64,000 nucleotides of DNA from Enoplolaimus lenunculus (Eukaryota > Nematoda > Enoplea > Enoplida > Thoracostomopsidae), in NCBI GenBank assembly GCA_030248215.1, contig JASANG010003106.1, forward strand, positions 62,001 through 126,000. Direction: 5' to 3'. How positions within the stretch are numbered: position 1 is the stretch's first letter; each line of letters starts with the position of its first letter. Positions 24,906 through 33,936 of the stretch are shown here, piece after piece. Under the pieces are notes generated by a model that saw nothing but the letters and a program-made list of their open reading frames with translations, was not told the DNA's origin and ran no database searches. Made by a program: the position numbers and the translations under genes.

Positions 24906-24925
24906 ATGAATAAATAAATAATAAA
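24848..24925. repeat. AAAT microsatellite
   Basis: About 18 near-perfect AAAT tetramers. The minus-strand open frame through it (LFIY repeats) is an artefact. Confidence 0.95.
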
Positions 24926-25249
24926 TAAGGTATAATGCTGTATTTTGAAATGGGGCTGCAACCAAAATATTCTAGCGGCGCTGACACAACGTATTTTCAA
25001 TGACACTGTAAAGTTTTCTATCCGGCTACAACATGGAATCTATCTATAGTCATTCTGAGTTTTAGCCAGATCTGCAGCCTTAATTTCAGTTCAGGAGGTC
25101 TAACACCTTGTATAAGAAATTCTTTGACCTCCAGGATCCAAAAACTTATATGAGCGTTTGCTAAATAAGCGATTTTTATTGTTTCTACAGAATTTCGGGA
25201 GGTGATATGCCGCCCTTCTATCTGTCGTTTTTATATTTTCCTATGTTTT

Positions 25250-25500
25250 AGCAAGAGTGCGTGATACCAGGTGTGCAACTCTTGGGGGCCCGCATGTTCC
25301 ATCGGTTGTTACGTTTTTGTCGACCCTCCCTTGTTTAGAGAAAGGTCGTTGTCGCATTCAATAACCATAAATTAAACTATAAGCTTATCAGTTTTGTTGC
25401 TGGATACACTCTCAAAATCAATGGGGGTAGGCCAAAAAGCAACGTGTGTCGGGTACAATGTTTTCTACATAGAACGTACCCAGTTGCATACTCTTGTTGA
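25250..25500. mobile_element. MITE with CAAGAGTGCAACT ends, copy 2
   Basis: GCAAGAGTGCGTGATACC at the left and AGTTGCATACTCTTG at the right are inverted, and the interior matches the copy at 21336-21615 in the same order. Confidence 0.6.
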
Positions 25501-25741
25501 AGTATGCATCATCCGCTCTTGGTTTTAGCAATTTACCAGCAGTCATTAAATGCACCTAGAAAACATATTTTTACATTTACCATGCGTCTGAAACAGGAAA
25601 AGAACTTTAATAAAATCTTAACAACCGTCCGTGCCCAGATCACCACCCCGCTGGGCTTAAGGGCGCCTCGCCCCCATCGAGGTCGCCCTCTGAATGGCGC
25701 AAAGAATGTTTAATGGAAAAATGCTCAGTTAGTATCTATAA

Positions 25742-26011
25742 CCCTTTAAATCATAGAGTACTATGAGCAACTAAATACAAATAATATATGAGCAACACAG
25801 ACACTGTGAGCACTTGAGCAGTGTTTAATAATTCTAACATATATGTGCAGTGCAAAATCTCTACAAGACGCGATGACCCCATCGGGCTCGAACGTCAAGC
25901 TCCTATAGCTGAGTAGTCATCGTAAATGCCTCCCACCCGAGAGACTGGGGATCGAATCTTACCTTGAGAGTCTACCTCATATGAAATTAAAAATATTCAT
26001 GTGAGAAAGGG
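25742..26011 (+). mobile_element. piggyBac-like MITE with tRNA-like core, copy 2
   Basis: CCCTTTAAATCATAGAG at the left and GTGAGAAAGGG at the right; the right flank keeps TTTAA while the left TTAA has decayed to ATAA. The tRNA-like core has TAGCTGAGTAG and GGGATCGAATC. Confidence 0.75.
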
Positions 26012-26275
26012 TTTAAAAGCATTTGCAAAAGTTAACCAAATTCCGATCACTTAAACATCATTAGATGCTATAAAAACATAACCTTTATGCAAGCATGTAA
26101 ACGAAATTTGTCGATTGTAGGGGTTTAGCGAAACAGATTTATTTTCTTTCGAGGCAGCAAGCACCAGATAAATGCCTGAAATCTGAAAGATTTAGAGCAA
26201 CAGCAGCTCAAATATTTGATTCAATATCTGTTTAGCGTTTGCACCAAAATATTTATTTTTCTGGTCACAATTAAT

Positions 26276-26369
26276 ATGTTCAACCACGCGTTTGTTTATT
26301 ATTGCGTTACGTTGACTGCGATATGTGGAGTTCGACCACAAAGAGTGGAGCCAGGTCCAGTTATATCTG
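26276..26369 (+). CDS. Gene 1 exon 1: signal peptide
   Basis: 31 codons plus one base, donor G-GTACGTG. Its length equals exon 1 of gene 2 exactly (94 nt), which supports homology although the sequences have diverged. The stretch after the hydrophobic core is RPQRVEPGPVISG. Confidence 0.65.
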
Positions 26370-28642
26370 GTACGTGTACATCCCTTCAAAGACAAGGTTT
26401 GAATCTTTTCAAGAAGCATACCGAAAACCAGCTCAAGTTGCTTATTGCTTATTGTACCAAAACGGTATCACGACGAGTCATCGACCATTATACTGCATAA
26501 TACATTGCAAAAAATGGTGCGTCAAATTGCCTCTCTCCGAAATAGGCTTTAATGGACTACATAAACTGAGTCAAATTCAACTCCGCCAGAGTCAAATTCG
26601 ACTCACTGAGCGACTATGATGACTAGCATTTGACACTGGCGGAGTCAAATTTGACTCAGTTTGTGTAGTCTGGAAAAGCCTATTTCGAAGAGAGTCAATT
26701 TGACTAGCCAGTTTTTGCAGAGAATGCTTAGGATTAGTCTGAGTATTACACTTAGGATTTATTTAGTTTTCCAGAGGGGGCACAGTTTTTCTGTTAAGGG
26801 TTCAGTCCTCCCCCCCACGGCCTCCTCTGGATACGGACCGTCAACGCATATCACCAGAATTTTCGTTCACCGAATTCGCTTCACAACATTCTATACGGCA
26901 GCAATGCGCAATAAAATGTTTTTGGCAGATGAAACTATTTCAGTGTGTTTTCAAAGGCTTCTAACGTTGGTCATCGGTTTATACGTTCATATCAACTTGC
27001 CAATAAGGGTTGGTCAAACTTTCTACTCGTTCTAAACTTCAAAGTTTGTCATTCTGTAAAATTCTATGGAATTGTGTTCAAAATGTTGCCGAATGTAAGG
27101 GTTGCGCTATACTTTTTAAATATTTTAAATCCATTCCGGCGCCGTCCGTCACTGTACGACTCTGTCCATCACTGTACGGCGTTGTTTGTTGTCCGTCACT
27201 GTACGGCGCAATCCGTCACCGTGAGTCGCGGTGTGGTATCGGTCGCCAATTACTTACTCACGCACGATACCGTATGGTGACGGACGTGACGGACGGCGCT
27301 GGACGGTTGACGAACGGCGACGTACGACAGTGTAGCGCATCCCTAATTCGCAAGTACAGACACTTCTTTCAACAGGACCAACAAAACCACCTAGGTGCGG
27401 TTGTAACGAGGTCTTCTCTGATTGTGCGCCTCCGGGACCAGAATGCGAACCGTCGTGCGAATCTCAGTTGTCAACTGCGTTTCCTGAATCTGTTGCTTGC
27501 ACGGCAGATTGCAATTCACGTTGTGAATGCAAGCCTGGATTTGTGCGATTTAATTTGCGATGTGTCAATGAGGATCAATGCAAAAGTTAGTATTTTTAGA
27601 TTTCAAGTTACAGAACGAAAAAGATTGTTTATACAGCGTTCACTAAATTGTTTCATGTTGTCACCAGAAATGCTATAAGATAGTAATGGCGAGTAGTGTT
27701 GTGCAATTACCACTTTTTCTACTGGCCGGCCGACCGACATACAAATTCAAATATTTTTCAAATATTTTTATAATGGTATATATAGTTACGTTTCTAGGAG
27801 CTGTACTAATCGTTTTAGGTGCACTATTTCAACAAGAAACGACCTCGACATGAAATATACGTTAGCTTAGAACAAGTTCAGTTCTATAACGCAAGCTTTA
27901 ATAGAAAACCGTTTACCCCATTGTTTGTAAATATTTTTATATGCCACAGCATCTATGCAAAATATTGTCGATCACTCTCATTTATGCAATTAAACCGATG
28001 GATGACACGTTTAAGAAGCGCAATCTAAATCTGATTAAAAATGTTAAATTAATGATGTCAATGTTTTTAACGATTTCTGTGATAAGCAATTACTCGCCGG
28101 CCAGCTCGACGAATTCTTGGCTAATGCACAGCACTAATTTCGAGCGGCAATTTTAAAAACAAATCTAAGTTCTTTCCGCTGTAAATTAAAACAAGGGCGT
28201 AAATGGATAATAAAATTAACGGAAACGAACAGTGATAAAAATAACTGAAACAGAAAACGTAATTTGAGTATAAAGGTTTAAAAGAAATTGTACAATTTCT
28301 TGATCGTAACTTGTGCCCGTATTCTCAAATGTATTTAGCACTTAACACCAGTTGCTGATAGGTCTTGTAATTTCAGAATTGGTATGCTATCAACCAATTA
28401 AACCAGGGCCATGTCGTGGCTCGTTTCAACGTTATGCATTCAATATGAATACGGGCGAATGTGAAAGCTTTATTTACGGTGGATGTCAGGGCAATTCAAA
28501 TAATTTCGAATCTTTAGAACAATGTCAACTTGCGTGCGATTGTGAGCGAGAGTCAAAATCTTCTGGGCCTAATCTTCCTCGACTTAAACCTCCTGGACTT
28601 AACCCTAAGCCTAAACCTCACCATAAGCGTACAGGCAAATGA
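26276..28642 (+). CDS. Secreted TIL-Kunitz protease inhibitor (gene 1)
   Basis: Three exons (26276-26369, 27376-27585, 28377-28642), all joined in phase 1, give 189 aa. Exon 1 encodes a hydrophobic signal-like start (FVYYCVTLTAIC). Exon 2 is a TIL domain with 11 cysteines. Exon 3 is a Kunitz/BPTI domain with the order C-x8-C-x15-C, then YGGC, and P1 Arg after the second Cys (GPCRGS), which predicts trypsin-like targets. The tail after the Kunitz domain is Pro/Lys-rich. An acceptor TTTAG at 26231-26235 precedes the chosen ATG, excluding the upstream in-frame ATG at 26216 if that site is used. Introns carry a fold-back MITE and a Harbinger-like MITE. It is the paralogue of the gene at 31892-33414. 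Confidence 0.82.
26506..26719. mobile_element. Fold-back MITE in gene 1 intron 1
   Basis: Arms TTGCAAAAAATGGTGCGTC and, inverted at the right end, GCCAGTTTTTGCA; same family as 1153-1367. It lies 136 bp after the exon 1 donor. Confidence 0.7.
27099..27343. mobile_element. Harbinger-like MITE in gene 1 intron 1
   Basis: Termini GGGTTGCGCTATACTT and (right) GTAGCGCATCCC are inverted, flanked by TAA on both sides (27096-27098, 27344-27346), the TWA target of PIF/Harbinger. The interior is CG-rich with CCGTCCGTCACTGTACGG repeats. It ends 32 bp before the TIL exon acceptor, so it supplies or abuts the branch-point region. Confidence 0.78.
27376..27585 (+). CDS. Gene 1 exon 2: TIL domain
   Basis: Acceptor TTTCAACAG, donor A-GTTAGT, phase 1-1, 70 codons. 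Cysteine order: CGCNEVFSDC, PECEPSC, ACTADC, RCECKPGFVRFNLRC, QC. The CECKPGFVR core and final cysteine pair are the TIL signature. An extra Cys two residues before CNE makes 11 rather than 10. Confidence 0.88.
28377..28642 (+). CDS. Gene 1 exon 3: Kunitz domain, P1 Arg, repeat-derived tail
   Basis: Acceptor TAATTTCAG. CYQPIKPGPCRGSFQRYAF, YGGCQGNSNNF and CQLACDC give the six Kunitz cysteines plus a seventh. The final ~25 codons (LKPPGLNPKPKPHHKR) read through a CCTAAG-like hexamer patch, absent from the gene 2 paralogue. Confidence 0.88.
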
Positions 28643-28727
28643 TTCTGAATTAGGTTCACGCTTCCGTATTAAAACGCGATGTTTTCAACAGTTCACCTTT
28701 TATGGTTTTCACCGCATGCCTTATTCT

Positions 28728-28733
28728 AATAAA
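28728..28733 (+). terminator. Poly(A) signal AATAAA after gene 1
   Basis: AATAAA 86 bp after the stop codon; a second AAATAAA lies near 28757. Confidence 0.5.
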
Positions 28734-31271
28734 TCTCTGTGTGGTTTGTGTTGCGTTTAAATAAAAATCTTTGAGTTGAATAATTAAAATGTTACCATGG
28801 TATAATTATTGTCAGATGTATGAGCACCTATTATCAGCTAGATGTACGCCTAGAAACAATAGATCTTTAAAAGACATACGGCTAAAATTTTGAAAGGTAA
28901 CATCCGCCATGAAATTCGCTAACGGTATTTGCGTTTATCCACTAAGCTTCTACCCAAGCCTAAACCTGAGCCAAAGTCTTAACATTTATAAATGAAGGTA
29001 AAACTCTGCGAGAACCAAAGATAACATCTTGTTTATTTGCAATCCAACGAAACGCTCTAACATTAAAAATAAGTATTATTGTGCGTTAATTAAAAGGACA
29101 ATAAAAATTTATCTTTGTTATTTTTGTATTGACCATCTCTTAGTAGCATGACATTGCCGTAAGCATACCGTTAAACCTTAACCTTAGTGCAAGGATCAGT
29201 GTAAAACTAAACCTAAGCCTACGCTTAGTCCGAAGCCCAGCCGTGACGACCAGTCTACAGCCTAAATCTACTTTATTGCAACGCCTTGGATAAACGAGAT
29301 GCCCATTAAGATGACATGGTGACATGGATTCCTGTGTCCATGTTAGTTGTCCGTTAAATCCGAGAACGGATATTTTAGCTGTTTTACATAGAAAACATAT
29401 CAATAACTTTGATATAAACCGTATGTTTCCTTAAGAATATAGAAATCAACATAGTAGCATTATCTTAATGCTAATTTATAGTTACAACAGCTACAAAAAA
29501 TTGTTCTGTGTCAGTCAAACTTGACTTTATTTGGTCCTGAAGTCATTTATGCGCTACAATTAGGGATAATTGACATTTAGGGACTCTAATTTGGGTTTAG
29601 GGACTCTATCTGCTTACGGACTTTTATTAGCGATGCGGATTCCTATTGATTGGGACTCAAAACGGGAACCCGCTTTTCCTATGACCACCCTCTTATTCGG
29701 GTCGGTACAGTACTACTGTTGTAGCCCACATACACTGAAAAGGGACATGTATGTATGCATCATTGCAATTCAGTTGTGAGCTCAAACGAATAAAATAAAC
29801 ACTTTTTACAATTCTAAAAATTAGTTAAATTTTAACTCCAAATAAAAATTTCCAAAAAAATTTCATTCTTAAAAACTTTTACAGATTGCAGCGTAAGTTG
29901 AACCCATAACGTAAAAATCCGGTCAAACTGTTAACCAACTGCGCCATTGATACATGCAATTATTGATTTATAAAGGTTGCATGACATAAATAATATGACA
30001 CCGACATTGTTTCAATACATATTGTGCATCATTTGAAAAAATTGGAAAAAATTGAATATATACACTGAATTTTAGTACATGGAGGTCAGAAATGGAAACA
30101 GAAAAAAAATTGAGGGAACCACTTCGTTAAAAACGGAGGGTATTTTCTATTTCAGCAAACATATAAGCCCCTATTTATTACTGAAATAAAGTAAAAAGTA
30201 CTTTAATTGATAGCTATCCAAAAGCTTGAACAAACGCCTGCTGACCAATATTAAAGGTTCCAAAAGTACAATCTAATCTGAAATATAGGAACCCTGAGAA
30301 CAAAGTGCTTTTGAATGAGACGGCAGTAAAATGCCACAATAAATTTCATTAAAACATAGCTTCATCTTGTTTATTTTGTAAAAATTGCCCGCTATCGTTA
30401 CTTTTCGCGCCACAACACAAGATTAAGCATATTCCTAAGTCTAAGCCTAAGCCAAAGCGTTAAAAAAGTGTATTCCTTATCCTAAGCCTAAGCAAAAAAT
30501 GAAGCCTAGAGTATAAGTCTTTTCTTGACAGACCCACTGGAAGCCGGAAAAGCCCTAAAATCATGGTCAAATTGTCAATCACGGCATTTCTTCATTTTCT
30601 TTTGCCTCCCAAAATATCAGCTACACGACAGCCATTTCGCATGCACTGTTTGCGCTAAACGTTGCTCGTATAATGCGAAGATGAAGAGCATGATACAAAA
30701 CTTCTTTCCTACCAATTCTTCTGCATACTATGTAGCGTTTTATAACAGGCATATGAAGCTACTGACAATTTAACATTTTAAAATATGATTCATGACTGGC
30801 AAATGGCAAAGCTTTAATTCAAAATATGCTTCGACACATTTAGGCATCTGATTTCACGTTTTGTGCATCTCATTTAACGTTTTACAAGCAAAAATATTTC
30901 GCTTGCAAATGCGTTAAACTGCATGCAAATAATGATTTCACAAAACAGTCAAGTTTGTGTTCTAAGAAAATATTGTAAACAAAGTAATGCTGGAATGTCG
31001 CCCAAAGTACATATGTGGGGCAATCCAGCTTTAATTACATAGATTTCAGATTCAATAAAAATTTTCAACGGCAATAGAAAACTTTTTTAGAGTTTGGAAA
31101 GTTAATGTTTTTAGATCAGGTTGAGGCTTCGTATCTTCCGATATTTATAGTTTAAACTTCGAAATGTTGTGACGTAGATACAACTTTCCTTGGCTCAAAT
31201 CAGAAATAAGAGAGCTGTTCAAATAACAAATTAACACCATGCGCAAAATGTTAGGTATATACAGTAAATAG
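28734..31271. other. Intergenic stretch between genes 1 and 2
   Basis: Degraded TTAGGC-type patches lie at about 29150-29290 and 30410-30545, and half a Tc1/mariner-like MITE at 29515-29712 (right end CTCTTATTCGGGTC then GGTACAGTA). No gene is recognised. The open frame at 30525 has no domain. Confidence 0.5.
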
Positions 31272-31676
31272 CAGGATGTAACCGGATATCCGTTTCCGTT
31301 TCCGTTTCTGGTAAAAATCGCTGTTCATTTTCATTTCGGTTTCCGTTATAGAAATAACGGAAATTCTGTTATTTTTACGGTCAAAATTAGCAATAAATCA
31401 CGTAATATATTTCGCAATTTTTGGTTACAGATATGCTGCAATCGTTTGAAATGAAATAAAAATTAAGAAATTCATCCAAAATCTTAAAAATTTCTATGCG
31501 TTTCTGTAAAAATTGAGAAATACCGGTGAATATTTGCACGCATCAATTGTATGGCGACAAAGTAAAACGTTTTTAAAACTTTTTATACTTCAATATCCGT
31601 TTTTCGTTTCCGTTTTCGTTATTTCGATCACTATCCGTTTCCGTTTCCGTTATTTTCACTATCCGTTTACACCCTG
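31272..31676. mobile_element. hAT-like MITE with CCGTTT hexamers
   Basis: Left CAGGATGTAACCGGATATCC and right GGATAG-type inverse ending CGTTTACACCCTG are terminal inverted repeats. Flanks GTAAATAG and GTAAATGG form an 8-bp duplication with one mismatch. The subterminal regions are hexamer arrays of CCGTTT. It is non-coding. Confidence 0.8.
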
Positions 31677-31891
31677 GTAAATGGATAATCTCAGACACCG
31701 AAAATCATTTTATATGAACCATACGTAAATGGGGACATCTTTCTCTTGTGTGAATCCTCCATTGTTAGCGAACCAGCTGAAAATTCAAATTGGGCCCCTT
31801 TTAAGTATATGTTTATTACATGAACTGCTTAATTATTTTACAGCAAAAAGTAAAACAATTTGTTCTGTGCGTTAAATTACACTTAATAATC

Positions 31892-31985
31892 ATGGCTAAA
31901 TTTCTTGCGGTTCGTTATGTTGGACTTTTAGCATTTATCAGTTCAATTTTGGCCGGAGAATTTGTACAAGGACCAGGTGGACCAC
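31892..31985 (+). CDS. Gene 2 exon 1: signal peptide
   Basis: MAKFLAVRYVGLLAFISSIL followed by a Gly/Pro-rich stretch; donor CCAC-GTAAGG, phase 1. Confidence 0.8.
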
Positions 31986-33414
31986 GTAAGGTTTTGTTGA
32001 CTCAAAGACTGCCAATTACCGTTTCTTGCAATATCTGGATAAGAGTTGGAATCTATAAGGTGCAAAAAATTGCTTCTATTTAAAAATCTGTGCAATTTAA
32101 GCTTTTAAAATTGGTTTAAAAGTTACCAGTAACCTCGCGAAATGAAAGAACTTATAGAAATGTTAAAAGTTTATTTTCAGAGGATGATTTTCTGCCGTAA
32201 ACGAAAACGTAGGTAAACCTCCGGATGCACTCTGCTACACAGTAACACTTCATTTTAGTTTAAACTTTAGTTTACGTGTACTAAGGTTTTATCAGGTCCT
32301 CGTTGTGTAAAGTACAGAAGTTTTATGTTTCATATTTTAGCACCAAATGAGCAACAGTGTCAATGCAATGAAGTTCCATCCAGTTGTGCACCACCACAAC
32401 CAGGTTGTGAGCCATCCTGTGAATCCAAGTTAGGCACTGCAGTACCGAAGCCAATTTTCTGCATTCTCGCTTGTTTCGACGGTTGTGTTTGTAAACCAGG
32501 TTTTATTCGGTTCAATTTTCGATGCGTAAATGAAAACCGCTGCAAAGGTACGTAAAGCCATGATAAGTTTCAGAAAAAGTTTTTTAGCTTGTTTGTATAT
32601 AGCACCCATCACCAGGATAGATTTTTAAGCCTGCAAATTCTTACAGCTGCTAATCTCAAAGTTTGCAAAGAAGTGGGGTATTTCATATCAGAAAATTGTG
32701 GTAAGTTTGGAAGCTTGCCTCTCGATGATTTGAGGCCCACGTCACCAACTAGTAATAGGTGCTACGCACATTTGAGATTAATTTTGATTCACCTCCTGTT
32801 TAGCTTCAGCCCCGGAATATCGGCTCCTACTCTTAGAAAATTTCTTGATCTACAGCTCCTGGATGTTCCTCCCCAGGTAGAACTATGTCCGCGACGAATT
32901 TCTTTTATTTTGAGTTCGCTATAAAGTTTACTGATTAAATTTTCATTTCTTGCGACGGCCTGGAGACACTTTCTTTTAAACAAGAAACATTTTTCTGGGC
33001 GCGGATTTTACGATGAATTTTTATTGAATGTTTGGATATGTAACGTTTTCACATTTTTGTTTATCTTGAGTGAAAATTTATTTGCCGAAATTATTTGAAA
33101 AACTGTTTTTATTAAATTCCTAGGGGGTCCAGATTTCGTACCACCGCTTATATCTATATATATTGCGTGGATCTCCCGAAAACGTTCAGGGGCTGCTTGT
33201 TTATATACTTGTTTTAGAGTTAATCTGCAACCAACCAATTGAATCAGGCCCTTGTGAAGCACTGATTAAGCGTTATGCGTTCAATCATAACACAGGACAA
33301 TGTGTAGAGTTCACGTATGGCGGATGCGAAGGAAATTCAAACAATTTTGACTCGTTGGTGAAATGCCAAACCGCTTGTGAATGTAATGAAAACAAACAGA
33401 TCACAGCGCAATGA
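31892..33414 (+). CDS. Secreted TIL-Kunitz inhibitor-like protein, P1 Glu (gene 2)
   Basis: Three exons (31892-31985, 32341-32547, 33218-33414) joined in phase 1 give 165 aa. Exon 1 encodes a clear signal peptide (LLAFISSILA). Exon 2 is a TIL domain with 11 cysteines and exon 3 a Kunitz domain ending in a short polar tail (NENKQITAQ). P1 after the second Kunitz Cys is Glu (GPCEAL), which does not fit a trypsin or chymotrypsin inhibitor, so a different protease, or a non-inhibitory role, is likely. An acceptor TTTTACAG at 31836-31843 may be a trans-splice site giving a 48-nt 5' UTR. It is close to gene 1 in exon lengths, phases and extra cysteines. Confidence 0.88.
32341..32547 (+). CDS. Gene 2 exon 2: TIL domain
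   Basis: Acceptor ATATTTTAG, donor AAAG-GTACGT, phase 1-1. QCQCNEVPSSC, GCEPSC, FCILAC, GCVCKPGFIRFNFRC and RC give 11 cysteines. It closely parallels gene 1 exon 2 (EPSCES, KPGF-RFN-RCVNE shared). Confidence 0.9.
33218..33414 (+). CDS. Gene 2 exon 3: Kunitz domain, P1 Glu
   Basis: Acceptor TTGTTTTAG. ICNQPIESGPCEALIKRYAF, YGGCEGNSNNF and CQTACEC; seven cysteines, the last being an addition two residues after the canonical sixth. Confidence 0.9.
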
Positions 33415-33675
33415 AAAATTAAATTTTTTTAAATATTTTTGCTTAAATTCGAAACATTTTGGGGTTCAATTTTTCTTAAACATTCTCATATTCTAAGCAA
33501 GAGATAAATGTCAGTCAAAATTTAAGGAGGCTTGAAAAAGGCACTTCTACGGCCGCTGGAATAAGCTCAAAAGACAAATTTTAGTCCTTGTTATATGTTC
33601 CCAAACGATGTCCTGAATACGCACCTGGTTTTTGTTGTCAAATTAACTGTGTTTAGTTTGGTTGGCAATTATTAA

Positions 33676-33932
33676 CCTGTTCTGACATAGATTTGACTAT
33701 GGGCACCTCAGCGTAGTGTATATACGTTAATTAACTGCACAGTGTTTAAAAATTGCATCACGTATACATAGTACTAAATCACCACAAGACGTGACAGCCC
33801 GTTTTCGCTCGAGCGTCGAGCTCCTATCGCTGAGTGGCGCTTTTAAACACCTCCCACTCCAGTAGCTGGGTTTCGAATCCTAGCATAAAACTAGATCTCA
33901 GATGAAATAGAAAATATTCGTGTGATAAGGGG
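33676..33932 (+). mobile_element. piggyBac-like MITE with tRNA-like core, copy 3
   Basis: TTAA on both sides (33672-33675 and 33933-33936). The core has TCGCTGAGTGG and GGGTTTCGAATCC, the best B box of the four copies. It lies 260 bp after the stop codon of gene 2. Confidence 0.78.
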
Positions 33933-33936
33933 TTAA

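Noticed and set aside
26302-26619. Plus-strand open frame overlapping gene 1 exon 1 in another frame
   Set aside because: It is a frame shadow of the signal exon and runs into a fold-back MITE.
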